This document shows, one piece after another, positions 42,433 through 55,521 of a DNA stretch of 64,000 nucleotides. The notes beneath the pieces were generated by a model. The model was not told the DNA's origin, made no database searches, and saw only the letters and a program-made list of their open reading frames with translations. Location: the NCBI GenBank assembly GCA_015178975.1, contig WHVD01000038.1, forward strand, positions 558,001-622,000, given 5' to 3'. The DNA is from Hysterangium stoloniferum (lineage: Eukaryota > Basidiomycota > Agaricomycetes > Hysterangiales > Hysterangiaceae). The first letter of the stretch is position 1. Each line of letters opens with the position of its first letter. Made by a program: the position numbers and the translations under genes.

Positions 42433-45020
42433 TCAAACGAGTCCAAGCACGCTGTAAAACCGGCAAGAACCACCTTGTTTCTTATGTTGGCGATTGTACC
42501 AGACTTCTTTCCTCGTTAACCTCCGCGTCTCCCTCGCCTCCCTTCTTAATCTCCTGGTCTCTTTCCGACTGTTGACAGTATGTTTACCAAACGTGATTCC
42601 CTCTTTCAGAATAGTTTTGGCATTCCCCTTCGCTCGCTCAAAGCTTGCTCCAAATTTCTCCTTCGCGGCGCTAACATATCGCTCTCCAACGTCCCTCACT
42701 TTGCGTGCGTTGTCTTTCGCCCTATCATGTCTGTACGCCGCCTGTTCACCTACGGTTTGCGCGGCCGAATAAACTTTACTGGCAAACTCCTGGACTTGAC
42801 TTGCCTGCCTCGTTACTGCTTGAACGAGCCCATTCATTCGCTGCGAGGTAACCTCTTGCAGCTGCATAACAGAGCGCAAGAGAATGTCAATGGCCTCCAT
42901 TAATTCTCTGAGGTCATGGCTCATGCTATCAATCAGCGGAGCGAGTGCATGCGAAATACGGCTGCTGACGGATGTTAAAGCCTTTAAAATTTCAGTTTCG
43001 GGCGAGTCATCGATAGCCTTCTCTTTCCCTTTAACGCTCGACTGCGAAGGGGGATGTAAAAGAGATACAGATTTGGTGACTGGGGGATCGAGCGTCAAGG
43101 GTCTCATTGCAGCATCGAGAGTCGGAGGATGAGCCTGTTGACGGCCTTGGGCCGCAAGGCTGGGCGGCGTAGTGCATTTCTCACTCTCATGGGAAGACTT
43201 TGTTGACGGGCCGGGAGCTGCGTCATCGCTGACTTTCACCTCGTGGCGGAATACAGACACTGCCAACGACTTGAGTGAAGCCGGTGAAAGAGCCCGAGAG
43301 CGCACAACAGCAGTCTCCGACGATTCGAGAGAGGTGGAGATAGACGCAGGAACCGGCGATGGAACGTTGGTTACTAATGGGTGGAGGAACGGCCAGGAGT
43401 TTTGGTCATTGGAGATCGGTTCCGTCGGTGTCGGTGTCGTGGGAGACGGCGGAATGGGAAGTGGATCCCGGGTTAAAACAGTAAATCCAAAGAGCAGAGC
43501 AACTAAAAACGCTGAAATAAAACTACAAGAGAAACAATTCAATTCGATACAGTCAAGGATAATGACAGAGTAGGGAAAAGAAGACTTACACAATTGGTTT
43601 GCGAGTTACCACTGAGCCAACTCGATTATTAACTGGGGATTGCTTCGATTCTCTTTTGAAAATGAGGTCGCCCAGAGCCGGGGAAAGCTGCTGTGGAGGA
43701 AGGGCTAAAAATTCATCTACATTAAGAACATCACCCGTTCCATCAAGTCGCTTGTCACCAATGTGCAGATTGTCACATTGGTGGGAAGCAAATTGTCGTT
43801 TAGGTGTGTGATCCGGAACAGAAAGATTAGGAACTGAATGGTCAAAAAGAATGGAGGGAGAAAGATCCAAAAGAGACGATGAAGCTTCATCAGATATAGA
43901 AGGAAGCAGCAACGGCAAATATTTGGTGTTGGGAGGAAGAGGGGGGAGTGAAGAAGTAGCGAATGGGGGTTGAATAAAAACAAGGGTCAAAGTTGGGCAG
44001 TCCCAGGTGTCGAAACTGGAAGACTGAGAGAACGCAATGAATCGCGAAAAAAAGTTACATTCAGATTATACTTACCATGGAGGAACCGGTCGTGGCATCT
44101 GAAACAAGGATGCGGTGCATTGGCTTTGAAAGGTGGCTGGCGTGCTTCATCGATGCACGGGAATAAACAGGTACACTGTACAAGCGCGTGATGTTTTTCT
44201 CCTCTGGAATAACGGGAGAACCGTCAAGAACCGATGCGACCATGCTAAACACACTTGACATGACACTATCTTTGAGATGTGGAAGAGGTGAATATCCAAC
44301 CAAGACGACGACAAGTGTGGGCGTGTACGATGAAACAGGTGGTTTCAATGAAGCACCGCCGGGGTCGCCATCTGACCTAATGTCATCAACAACATCATGG
44401 TCGTCAGAAGGCGCTGTGGGTGGCGGCTGGACACTGAATTCAGGTGAGGAGGCGCGGGCCACGATACTCTCGTCGGCCTTAGAATGAAGACAAGCGGCTT
44501 TGCGCTGGTTTCTACTTAGAGCATGGGAAGGCAAGAGTTCTTCCCGAGAGTCAGACAAGGGATCGGGGAACGACAAACGAATGCTCGCGTTTGAGCTGCG
44601 GACACTTATATGTTGTGCAGAGCCACTGAGACTACCAGATTCTGAGATGTGTGAAGGACCGAGTGTGTCGACAACTTTCTCTTCTTCAGGAGCAAGTGCG
44701 ACTGTTGGGATCTGAGGTGATGGCAACTGAACAGGCGGGGTTGGGGTAGGATCGACAACAAGAATGCTGTCATTCATGGCAGGATCGGCTGCTTCATCAG
44801 CTTCAGAAGTCAAACCTTCCCAAGCTTCATTGTCAAACCTATCGATGAGGCTCGTGGCATCTTCGCTATCGTCGATATCGCTCGTAGTTGAGGGAGTTCG
44901 ACGACCGTTGCTGCGGTTACTGGACAGGTCTGTCCACCCAGATTCCAGATCACTCAATGAACCTGGATCTGATAGAGTATCACTAATAGCTGCTGGAGTA
45001 CGAGGTCTTGAAGTGGCCAT
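42433..45020 (-). CDS. Ser-rich single-pass membrane protein of unknown function
   Basis: Three main exons: 44077-45020 (MATSRPRTPAAISDTLSD, acidic and Ser-rich; codes to about residue 314), about 43590-44023 (starting SSSFDTWDCPTLTLVFIQPP) and about 42433-43522. The last exon opens with one clear membrane helix (FISAFLVALLFGFTVL), continues Pro/Ser-rich, and ends in a long basic helical region (MSHDLRELMEAIDILLRSV, KVRDVGERYVSAAKEKFG, RRLRREARETRRLTRK). An acidic disordered head, one helix and a coiled, basic tail suggest a tethering or scaffold role at an inner membrane, but no family is recognised. The 3' end may differ if the GTGGTT...ACAG segment near 42455-42475 is an intron. Confidence 0.6.
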
Positions 45021-45330
45021 GATAAAGTGGGAGAGCAACGTTGCAGGACCGAAAGGGGAGGAGTGCACGGACCACCAAATCGAGGCTTAATTAGCTTAAG
45101 TAAGGACCAGGTATGTCTCACAATTGGGAGTGCACAGTGAAAATATTATGATATATAAAATATAATATTTATTTATTCGTAGGAAAGTTAAGCATGTCTG
45201 ACACAGTGTCTAAGAAAAACAACAGATTGCAGTATATATCCAAGTCGCACACGTAGTGAACCCTGGGTATAGTATCATACGCCGGTCGAGACATTTCCCG
45301 GATGGTCAGTCTGTGAGAGAAAAAAAACAT
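45021..45330. other. divergent intergenic region
   Basis: 5' flank of the Ser-rich gene and 3' flank of tRNA-Thr. A run of complementary T just after the tRNA (45321-45327, minus strand) is the Pol III terminator. Nothing else seen. Confidence 0.4.
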
Positions 45331-45403
45331 TGCCCACTGGCTGATTCGAACAACCGACCTCTCCGTTACGAGCGGAGCGCAACTACCACTGTGCTAAGCA
45401 GGC
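45331..45403 (-). tRNA. tRNA-Thr (anticodon CGU)
   Basis: On the minus strand the acceptor GCCTGCT pairs with AGTGGGC (one G-U at 4:69, one at 5:68). D arm GCACAGTGGTAGTTGC, anticodon arm CTCCG-CTCGTAA-CGGAG with anticodon CGT, variable loop AGGTC, T arm GGTTG-TTCGAAT-CAGCC, and discriminator A. No intron; 73 nt in total. A T7 terminator follows immediately. Confidence 0.92.
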
Positions 45404-45601
45404 AACCATCAAGACTTCGATTTTTAACAAATTGGGCTTCTTCAATCGGGGACATTGGTGAGACACGTTTAAAGTCACGCATTGTAACAGAGGTCACATT
45501 ATCACGTGATCGCGATCGTGTTCGCGTCAAACCAAACCTTGAAGCTGCCCGTCGATTTCAAACACTTTTTGAGAAATTGGATTTTAATCACCTCGATCCG
45601 T

Positions 45602-48600
45602 ATGACATCGACGCTTAACGCGGAACAGTGCCATGGTGAATTTGTATCATCCCTTTTTTATATCGAGAGACTGACGGTTTTGGTTATAGCTATTAATCAT
45701 CCGCATACTGTTCCACTGCAGATTCTGGCTGGTCCCGGAAGCGGTAAGTATTTTTGAATTTTCTATGACTGTCGCATGATCCTTCATTTGGTGATATTTT
45801 AGGCAAGACAAAGGTCCTGACCGCAAGGATAGCACGCCTGGTGCAAGAAGAAGGCATACTGCCATCTCAGATCTGCGCGGTGACGTTCACAAATAAAGCT
45901 GCCAATGAGATGAAAGCGAGATTGCAAAAATTAATCGGTGTCAAAAATACTCAGAATTTAGTCATGGGTCAGTACAATACTTTTATAAGTCTTTGGGGTA
46001 GCCAACTGCAATTTCTATTAGGAACTTTTCACGCATTATGTGCCAAATCATTGCGTCAGTATGGAGCAAGCATATCACTATCAAGAAATTTTACCATATG
46101 TGACGCAGATGAAAGGTACTCACTTTAGCGAAATACATTCTTACTTATCGTACATTTCCTCAATAGCAAAAAGATCTTAGCGAAGATCATGAAAGATTAT
46201 GAAAGCGAATTAGACTCACAAATGAAGACGACAGAGGCACTTACGTTCATATCCAAAGCCAAGGCCAAAGGACTGTCACCGCTTCAAGCTAGTAATGACA
46301 CAAAGCTCTTTAATAACACGCAGAAAGTCCTTACATCAATCTACACTGATTACGACAACTGCCTCCGAAAAAATAATTCGCTAGACTTCGATGACCTCTT
46401 GATGTTTGGTGTTAAGCTGTTTAATACGGAGCGTAAATCCGTATCGTGGTGTCGACATGTGCTAGTGGATGAATTGTACGTGCTTGACTTTTAGAAGTTT
46501 GTAACTGGACATCCTCACAAATTGATCCAGCCAGGACACAAATTCCATGCAGTACGAACTCATGGTTCGCCTCGCCTCTTCCCATAAATGCGTCACAATT
46601 GTTGGCGATCCGGATCAATCTAGTAAGTAGATCCCGGCCCACTCACCGATTTAATCTTATTTATGTCATTTGGCAGTTTATGGCTGGCGTTCGGCAGGTA
46701 CAATAATTGATGACACCATTTATCTCATACCTGACTTTGGTCCACCTAGATATTACTAACTTAGGACGCATGCACAAAGGTTTGTGGGAGTTTATCCATC
46801 CTTATATTGTAGTGAAAAGGATATATTTCAGACTTTCCGGGAACGGCCCAGATTTTTCTCGAAGAAAATTATCGCTCAACTGGATCGATTCTGGATCTTT
46901 CGTTGGCTATCATTTCTCAAGGTTTTTTTGCAGTCAACCTATTCAATGCAAATGTCTCACTATGCTCCCCAGATAAATCTCGCGTCGCGAAATCTCTTCG
47001 TACATCTCAGCACTCTGGAGCTCTACCGACATTGCAAACTTTCCCCCACGACCAAGAGGAGGGGGATTTCGTTGCACGCGAGATAAAACGCTTGGTAGCA
47101 CATTCCGGCGGTTTGTTGACCTTGAATGACTTTGTAATACTCTGTGGGTATGCCGATAAATGAGATGACTTACTAACATGATTGTTCCAGTGCGGTTCAA
47201 TGCTTTGTCACGTATCCTAGAAAAGTCCCTGCAGAAAGAAGGAATTCCTAACAGAGTGTTAGCAGGTCATAAGTTCTTTGAACGCCTTGAGGTCAATGAT
47301 TCATTCTTAAGAAGCTAACGGAATGTGATCTGACCATTGCATTATAGATAAAAGATCTAATTGCGTATTTACAACTTATCGATAATTCGGACTTTACACC
47401 CGCCTTTGTCAGGGCGTCGCACACACCGCCCAAGGGACTAGGCGAGAAGGTACTTAAGTTGCTTAGTTTGTTTACTAAATTCTGATAACACATCAATTTT
47501 GTTAGAGTATAACAGAACTCACAACAACGGCGGCGGCATTGGGTATATCTCCTATGGTGTTGGGTGAGCGAATATATGAGGGAAAAGTTTCGGATATCAA
47601 GCCACCAGTTAGACGCAAATTGGAGGCTCTTGTTAAACCAATTTTAAGATTGCGCAAAATGGCAAATAAGGCATGGCACAACCATATTCTTAGAGAGCTA
47701 ATACTCATGATAAAATACTGGCAGGGAGCATCAGTTGCAGATTTAATTCGGCATTTATTGATTCTGATCAAATACGAAGATCACTTGAAAAAATCAAAGG
47801 ATTGGGAGTCCCGATGGGAAAATGTCGAAGAGTTGATTTCTTTTGCGACGCAATCTGATGAAGTTGAATCCCCAATGAGTCCCCAGTCTGATCATGCTTC
47901 AAACTTGGCATTCCAACGGCCCCCCCGTCCTAATCAGACAGAAATAATCTCTCTCATTAGTGATGACGAAGATAATGGAACGGAAATAGTGGCGACTGAT
48001 TCTAATAACAGGTGAGTATGCTGATGGATTATCCATAGTGTTTTACAGAATATCCAGTGAGACGCCACTGAGGAGATTTCTGCATGCCTCGATGCTGTCA
48101 ACTGATGTTGAAACAAAGGAAGAGGAGCAAACGAATGTGAGCGCATATTCCAATTGAATCTAACCTTTCTTCAATTGTTAGTAGATGGTAACTATCGCTA
48201 CTTGCCATTCTGCGAAAGGGTTGGAATGGCCTGTGGTCTTTATCCCGGCAGGTATATAAACTCATTTTTCTTCGTTGATAATTATCGATGTGGCATCCCT
48301 GAAGTTGAACAGGGGATATACCCATCTTATAGAGCAGAAGACAACGATGAGGAAAGGTTAGACCTTGTACGTTTCATTGTTTAGGTGCCCATATTTTTGT
48401 TAGGCGGTTACTGTATGTCGCTTGCACTCGGGCTCAAGGACTACTCTACTTGTCACATTCGACTCACCGTATGATAGCGGGTAGGACTGCTTTTTGTTAT
48501 TATGAAACTCTTGAGTGGTGTATCACAAAGTTTGGTTTAGGCCAGACATCAAGAAACAAACCATCTTCTTTTATATCCAAATTGCCTTCAGCAATGTTTT

Positions 48601-49238
48601 CGCCACAGCCGCCCGTCCTCACGCCGAAGGGTCGACATGATTTGGCAAGCCTTCTGCGTCGAGAACCGGTTAATGAATGCACCGTGCAGCAGAAGATTGG
48701 AGAACAGTAGGTAATTTTTTCATAACCAGGCTAGTGTATAAAACATTATGGCAGCGATGCGAGGCTTCAACCGTCCAATATGTATGTCTACACTCAGCCT
48801 GTGATCCCTGACTACCTTGAAGCTTCTGATTTACACCATGGTATGTAACTTTCTGATATTCACTTGCAACAATTCTGATTTATCGCTAATTTAGTTGATA
48901 TGCTCGCTCAATCTTCACATGTGCCATCCTCACAGGTATCTGTCACGTCTGAGCCTATTTCCTTTGCGACTGGTGGACGCCTTCAAACACAAAGACCTGA
49001 CCTATATAAAGTTCCAAAGTCCCGCCTGGATACTAATCAAAACGATGGATCGGGTTCCCTTCGTTATGCTGCTCCCACTGCTCCCACAGCTGTGACAAAC
49101 ACCTTCACGAATCAGAAAGCTTCTACCATTAACAACGGGGTCCAAGTCTCTGCAAATACAGCCAGCAGAAAGCGGCGGCTCGGAATGGGAAGACTTGGTA
49201 GTGGATACAACCCAAATAAGAAAGCCAAGGCTTTGTGA
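45602..49238 (+). CDS. SRS2: Srs2-type UvrD/Rep-family DNA helicase
   Basis: About 21 exons. The first seventeen were checked for frame: 45602-45635, 45690-45743, 45803-45967, 46022-46115, 46167-46475, 46531-46622, 46677-46697, 46750-46779, 46832-46921, 46973-47143, 47191-47291, 47348-47449, 47506-48011, 48049-48136, 48185-48251, 48305-48356 and 48404-48480. The last is 48895-49238. Superfamily 1A motifs appear in order: Q motif LNAEQ, Walker A AGPGSGKT, Ia TFTNKAANEM, Ib GTFHA, Walker B LVDEFQDTN, III VGDPDQSIYGWRSA, IV EENYRS, V TCHSAKGLEW and VI YVACTRA. The extended basic, Ser-rich C-terminus (QNDGSGS..., KKAKAL) fits Srs2, which removes Rad51 filaments, rather than bacterial UvrD. The start was chosen at MTSTLNAEQ. 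Confidence 0.92.
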
Positions 49239-49501
49239 CGTTAGTCGTTGACCCGTCAGCTGGCATGTGCTACAGTGCCACGCTACTTACACGTTCCACA
49301 CTTACGCCCCCTGTATATACCTGTTCACTTATTACCCCTTAATATTGTAAACACCAAACTGTTTCTTTTATAAAGCTAAATCGGTTTGGGTGCGGACGGC
49401 GGGCACCTTCCTATTTCGAACCCTCATTCTTCCCCTGTTGAACTGTACCACCGCTTACGTCTTAAAAGGACCAGCACCTGGTCCTCCACGACATTATTAT
49501 C

Positions 49502-51021
49502 ATGACCTCCACGATTCAAGGCAGACGAGCCATTATATCCTATCTTATCCTCTCCCTTATTTTATTATCATTCTTTTGGGTATACCGTGTACCAGATACT
49601 TTTTTCGCCTTTCAAAGCTCTGTCTTCGCCGGCCAGGCTTCATCCGATGTCCCAGAGCCGTCTTCTGATTCTACAGGTAAGTATACGGCTAGCTGCATCA
49701 TATAGCTAGGGTAATCGTGTTCAAAGAACCTCCACAACTTGAATCACCTATTTCTTTACAAACGTTGCAGAAATACGAGTTACCACACAGTAAGTAACTA
49801 ATTACCATTACATTAGTTCATTATGTATGCAATTATAGGAGGGCGTCTGATACTCGTTGGCGATATCCATGGCATGAAGACATCCTTTGAGTGAGCCCAC
49901 AGTTAGTACATTGTTGTAAGCACAATCACTCACGACCGAGCTTAGCAAACTAATGGCAAAGTTAAACTATGATCCCTCACAAGACCGGTTGGTGCATTTA
50001 GGAGACTTTATGACCAAGGGGCCCCATTCAGTCGAGATGTTAGCCGAGTTTGCATTGTCAAATGTCACTGGTGTACGCGGAAACCACGAGGAAGATATCA
50101 TTGGATGGCGAGAGTGGATAGATTGGGCAGAAAAACACTCAGAAGGGGGGGCAGAATGGTTAACTAGATTAGAAGCACGATATCCAGACGGTTTCTCGTC
50201 GAAGATGCGTCAATCGTCTCTCGCATCGTCTATCCCCAGCCATTTGACGTTCATGGATGAACATTATCAGCTTGCAAAGTAATGAATTTGACAGTCTCCA
50301 CACGCTTTCGAAGCTCACGCCCACAACCCTTTCAGAAACCTGACTATATCTCAATACAACTACCTTCGAGCTTTGCCGGTGGTCATCCACATTCCTTCTT
50401 TACACGCATACGTTGTCCACGCTGGAATATTGCCATTCGACCCCAGGCACCGCGCAGATGCCCATAACCAGCCATTAGCACGCCGGCCGCAAAACCACAC
50501 CGACCCATTCTCGAGGGTGCTTCAGGAGAGATCACTGCTAACCGACATCAAGCAAAACAGAGTGCCTTTCAACCTCCTGAACATACGATCCGTCTCGGGG
50601 AACGGCAAGATTTTGCGGAAGCACACAAAGGGCACGCCGTGGGCGGACCTGTGGAATATGGTGATGGATCATTGTGAAGGTTACAACGTTCAACCCACAA
50701 CGGAAGGCAACCGGTCAGATTTAGGGTTGGGACCACTTCCTTGCCTGCCTTTTAGCGCTATTTATGGACATGCGGCAGCCCGCGGGCTTGATGTCAAGCG
50801 ATGGTCGTTTGGCTTAGATACAGGTTGTGTGAGTGCCCAATTTAATGATTTTCGCCGTATCATTCTGATGAAATGAGTAGGTCAAAGGCCGTAAACTTAC
50901 TGCTATGTACCTTACTATTAACGAAAGCACGGCCTCCCGAGTTCTATACGACCGCGCTGCTCAGAGTGTCCCTTTTGGTGAACAAGGCGAGGGGCATATT
51001 GTATCCATACGTTGCTCTTGA
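49502..51021 (+). CDS. PPN2: Ppn2-type metallophosphatase (calcineurin-like, membrane anchored)
   Basis: Five exons, 49502-49676, 49839-49890, 49946-50278, 50336-50828 and 50881-51021, in frame for 397 residues. The N-terminus RRAIISYLILSLILLSFFWV is a signal anchor. The catalytic part has the metal-binding motifs LILVGDIHGM, LVHLGDFMTKGPHS and VRGNHEEDI, and then HAYVVHAGILPFD and SAIYGHAAARGLD with the late histidines, the full set of the metallophosphatase superfamily. Yeast Ppn2, a vacuolar endopolyphosphatase with a similar anchor and motif spacing, is the best match I know. The substrate (polyphosphate) is inferred. The intron after exon 1 is longer (162 nt) than most here; skipping the short candidate exon inside it is needed for frame. 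Confidence 0.82.
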
Positions 51022-51297
51022 CCAGGCTACTCTTACTCACCCCCATTGTTGACCATAGAGACCCCTTATTACATTCGTGCGTCGGGTGATATTGGCATCC
51101 TATTCCATACAATGTAATAATATGTTTGCCTAACGGATCCCATTCCTACAGTGTTATAATATTGTAGCCTAACAAGTTACACTTAAATCACTCATGCAAT
51201 AAACTTCAAATTGGTGTCCTGTTACAGCATGCGTCAGAATGAATACAAGGGATTAGATAGTAATTACCATTGGGTGAGAGCTTGACAACTAAAGGAA

Positions 51298-53995
51298 TCA
51301 CATAGTATTAGTTTTGAAACCAGGTACATGGAAAGTAACTTGGCGTACTTGGGGTTTCTGGGCGTAACCAGACTTCTTCAGAATTGATCTGTTTGATAAA
51401 TGCAAGTAAAATGAATGTTGCCATCCAAAACAATCAGCAGTACCTTAGCGATATGAGCATCTGAGCATAAGTCTGATTACGGTTCTCGCCTATGATGCTA
51501 GCTTAGCATATTAATTCACAAAAAAAAACTGTTAACTCACTCAGAGCACGAATGAAAGCCTTGTAATACGTAGCAGAGTTCAGATCGAGTCTACATAGAA
51601 GCATGGACTTACGTAGCTCATGGCACCGGTGGCGGCGCCAGCTTCGACAGTATCGGCACTGGACAGAAGGTGAGAGCCTTCACTGGGCAGAAAGTCTGGA
51701 TATTACCTAGTTTGTGAGTCCTTACAACCACTCCAAGAAATCTAGGCAACGCAAGGTTAGATGGAAGGATACCAAACGAAACATGGACGGAGACAGACCA
51801 CGTCTGCGGGACTGGTGCGAGTTCGACGTGCATGCGCATCGGCCTTATTCGCCGAACCAGTGGCTGACTTGATCACCGATGAGACCCCGCCGAAAACACC
51901 AGACATGTCTCCTCGCATGTATGAGGTTGCTGCAGATAAAAGACCTTGACCAGCCTCTGCGGCGAGGTTGGGTTCTTTGATTTTACCTTCCGTAGAGTAC
52001 TATAAAGCGATGGTTGTGTCATGTGTAAGATGCAATGCATGCTAACGTACAATGTAAGGCAAATCTGCATTCAAAAGGTCATTTGCTCAGCATTCTGTCT
52101 GATTCGAATCACTACGTTTCACTGACCGAGAGCCGAACCGGAGTGACAAGACTGCAAGACGAGGTAGATATAGCTGAGGGTAAGTAGGCAGGTGAACGTA
52201 CATCAAAGATAGCCTGTTTCACCGAAATAATAATGCGTCAAAGGAAAATTGGCAAAAAAGATGGAATGGTTGCTCACAGTCAATCGACAGCCGGAGGGCA
52301 AAGGTTTGACCATGATCGTATGCATATCATCATCCACGATATGGGAGGTACTCTTGTAATCGACCGGGTAGATAACTGCCTATATGGTAAGCTCCCTCGT
52401 CTAATATTGTGCGAATCAAGCAAATGACCTTCATCGAAACCATCACCTTCGTCACCATCTCGATCTTTTGTCTGCCCTCCATGCCCAGAATCTAGCGCGG
52501 TTTAGTGACCGTTACGAAAATCAACCTTTCCTACGCACAATGGAAGAAGAGCGAATCATTGGGTCGGGCGTCCTTGACCAACCATTTCATGGCGGCGATC
52601 TTAAAAAATGGGATATATACCACACGGATAAAATGGGGGAAAGCCTGCTCACGATGTTGGCCCGAGTTGGGTTCATACGAGGGTCTCGGTTCCCATCAGT
52701 TAGTACCACGATATCGTCCTGCTTGTAACCGAAGTGACCTACAGAATGTCAAACAAGCAAAGTAAAAGGGTACAAGAAAAACCTACTGCACAGGAATTTG
52801 ATCAAATTTTTCGCGTCATTGTGACAACCTCGTAGTTCGCCAGATTGGCCGATGTAGTTAATCCCAATCTATAGCCAGCACAAAGATTAGCCAATTTTCT
52901 TTCTTTCTTTCTTCCAACAAAGTGGAATTGTTGAATACTGACACAAAGCGCTTTCTTTCTACCTGTGCACTGGGAATATTGGAAATATGGTTGTTGCACT
53001 TGATGATTTGCGCCTTCTACTCTAGGACCGTAATGTTGCATCTGGGTCGGCGGCATCTCTTAGGAATAATTTAAGGAAGTCATTTATGGTAGCCTTCATT
53101 AAAAGACATACGAGGAGGACCAGCTAAAAATTGATGAGTTAACATTATCCCGAAAGACATGATCGCAGATGAATATCTACATACGCTGCGGAGCATGTTG
53201 GGCACCACGCGGCGGTCCGTGCTGCTGCGGGGACGATTGGTGGTGCTGTTGGCCAGGGTAGCCTCCTTGAGAAGGCGGAGGCCTTGGTTAAGGCTACTCA
53301 GCTGCATTCAGAACAATCAGTAAAACATGACACACGGTGGTGGTGAGTTATAGCTGGGTAACCTGTAAGTTATCCGCTGATGTCGAATAAACTGTTCACA
53401 GAATGTCTCACCTCGAAGGGGGGGCACCAGGTGGCGGCGAGTTATAGCTGGGTAACCTGTAAGCTATCCGCTGATGTCGAATAAACTGTTCACAGAATGT
53501 CTCACCTCGAAGGGGGGGCGCCAGGTGGTGGGCCGTACGATGGTGCATAGCCACCACCAGGACCTGGTGGAAAACCTGGAGGACCAGATGGAGGTGCATA
53601 TCCACCAGCAGGACCTGGTGAAAAACCTGGAGGACCAGATGGAGGTGCATATCCACCAGCAGGACCTGGTGGAAAACCTGGAGAGACAGGTGGGGATACA
53701 TATCCCCCTGGGGGACCCTGCGGCATTCCATAAGCACCTGGAGGACCTTGAGGAGGCGCAAAGCCTCCAGGGGGAGAGGTTGGATACGCAGAGGTTTGTC
53801 TGTGAGAGAAGCAAGTGAAAAGAGGCTAAATACGAGAAAAAGCAGATTCTCCTACGCTGTAGGGAAGCTATTACATGTTGATCAATAATAGAATAGTCAA
53901 TGACAAATAAGACTTCACTTGAACCCGCCAGGACTGGCCTGTTGCAGGGGATAGCCAGCTTGGTAGCCTTGAGGAGGTTGTTGACCATTCCACAT
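51298..53995 (-). CDS. MCA1: type I metacaspase with Pro/Gly/Tyr-rich prodomain
   Basis: Many short exons from [19 protein letters not shown] at 53993-53995 to stop 51298-51300. The prodomain of roughly 190 residues is made of [13 protein letters not shown] repeats plus an [13 protein letters not shown] exon present twice. The p20 core follows: [27 protein letters not shown]-type helix, [19 protein letters not shown] with catalytic His, [24 protein letters not shown] with catalytic Cys, then [15 protein letters not shown] and [18 protein letters not shown], and the C-terminal RNQTYAQML. Both catalytic residues and the acidic specificity patch are kept. Metacaspases are Ca-dependent Arg/Lys-specific proteases involved in stress, aggregate clearance and cell death. 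Exons around the Cys are 12, 25 and 14 nt. Confidence 0.87.
53345..53532. repeat. 94-bp tandem duplication covering one exon and its intron
   Basis: The unit starting GAGTTATAGCTGGGTAACC at 53345 recurs at 53439, with only a few substitutions over the whole length. On the coding strand each unit holds an intron (GTGAGACATTCTG to ACTTACAG or GCTTACAG) and a 45-nt exon beginning GTTACCCAGCTATAAC. Because 45 is divisible by three, the extra exon keeps frame and adds about 15 residues of prodomain. Confidence 0.8.
53540..53692. repeat. 51-bp coding tandem repeat in the metacaspase prodomain
   Basis: GGACCAGATGGAGGTGCATA occurs at 53581 and 53632, 51 bp apart, with degenerate units to both sides. 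It encodes repeats of about 17 residues of the [12 protein letters not shown] type. Confidence 0.8.
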
Positions 53996-54132
53996 ATTGT
54001 TGTGCGTTCTTGGTACTTTGGAGATGGTAGCTTGGTACTTGGGAGATGGTAGTATTGGAAGAGATGACTTTATGTCACAGCCACACTACGGTGGGCGCCT
54101 TCCTACCTTCAAATAATTAAATTACATTATTA

Positions 54133-55069
<937 letters not shown>

Positions 55070-55521
55070 TGCGGCTTGGACAAGTTGACGCGCGTCCAGC
55101 CAATCACTGATCAGGCCAACAACTACTTGCAAACAAAAGTGCTTAAAGGACACGCGCAAAGGCTCAAAGTTCGTGATTGGAGTAATGATACGGACTAAGA
55201 ATCCTTTAATAATCTCTGTCTGAAGACGAGGGAGTATTGACTTGGATGGTGTATTAAATTGTATTACAAGTCGTATTAAACAATATTACAAGTGTGTACT
55301 GCAGGTTCAGGTACTCAAGGAGAGTCTATCTGATTTATAGCAGGTATAATTTCCCTTGACATTCCTAATCCCTGATCAAGATGTCGATTCCACCAAAGCC
55401 TGTCATCCTATCCGTGTAATTTGATTGTCGAGACTTCCGATATTCACTCGCTTCTATCGGGACCACATTCTCCTTCTCGTCAATAGTTACTCTGTTGATA
55501 GCCTGTCGGGTATTATTCCTG

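Noticed and set aside
45256-45618. Open frame ending just before SRS2 (contains ARRFQTLFEKLDFNHLDPYD)
   Set aside because: It overlaps tRNA-Thr and is out of frame with the helicase start. It has no splice connection that I could justify.
49677-49838. Possible extra micro-exon in PPN2 (about 49771-49789)
   Set aside because: Including it breaks the frame before GDIHG. Joining exon 1 directly to 49839 keeps frame.
53540-53692. Regular 51-bp repeats suggesting a CRISPR-like array
   Set aside because: The repeats have no unique spacers, are in frame with the metacaspase prodomain and lie in a eukaryotic genome.
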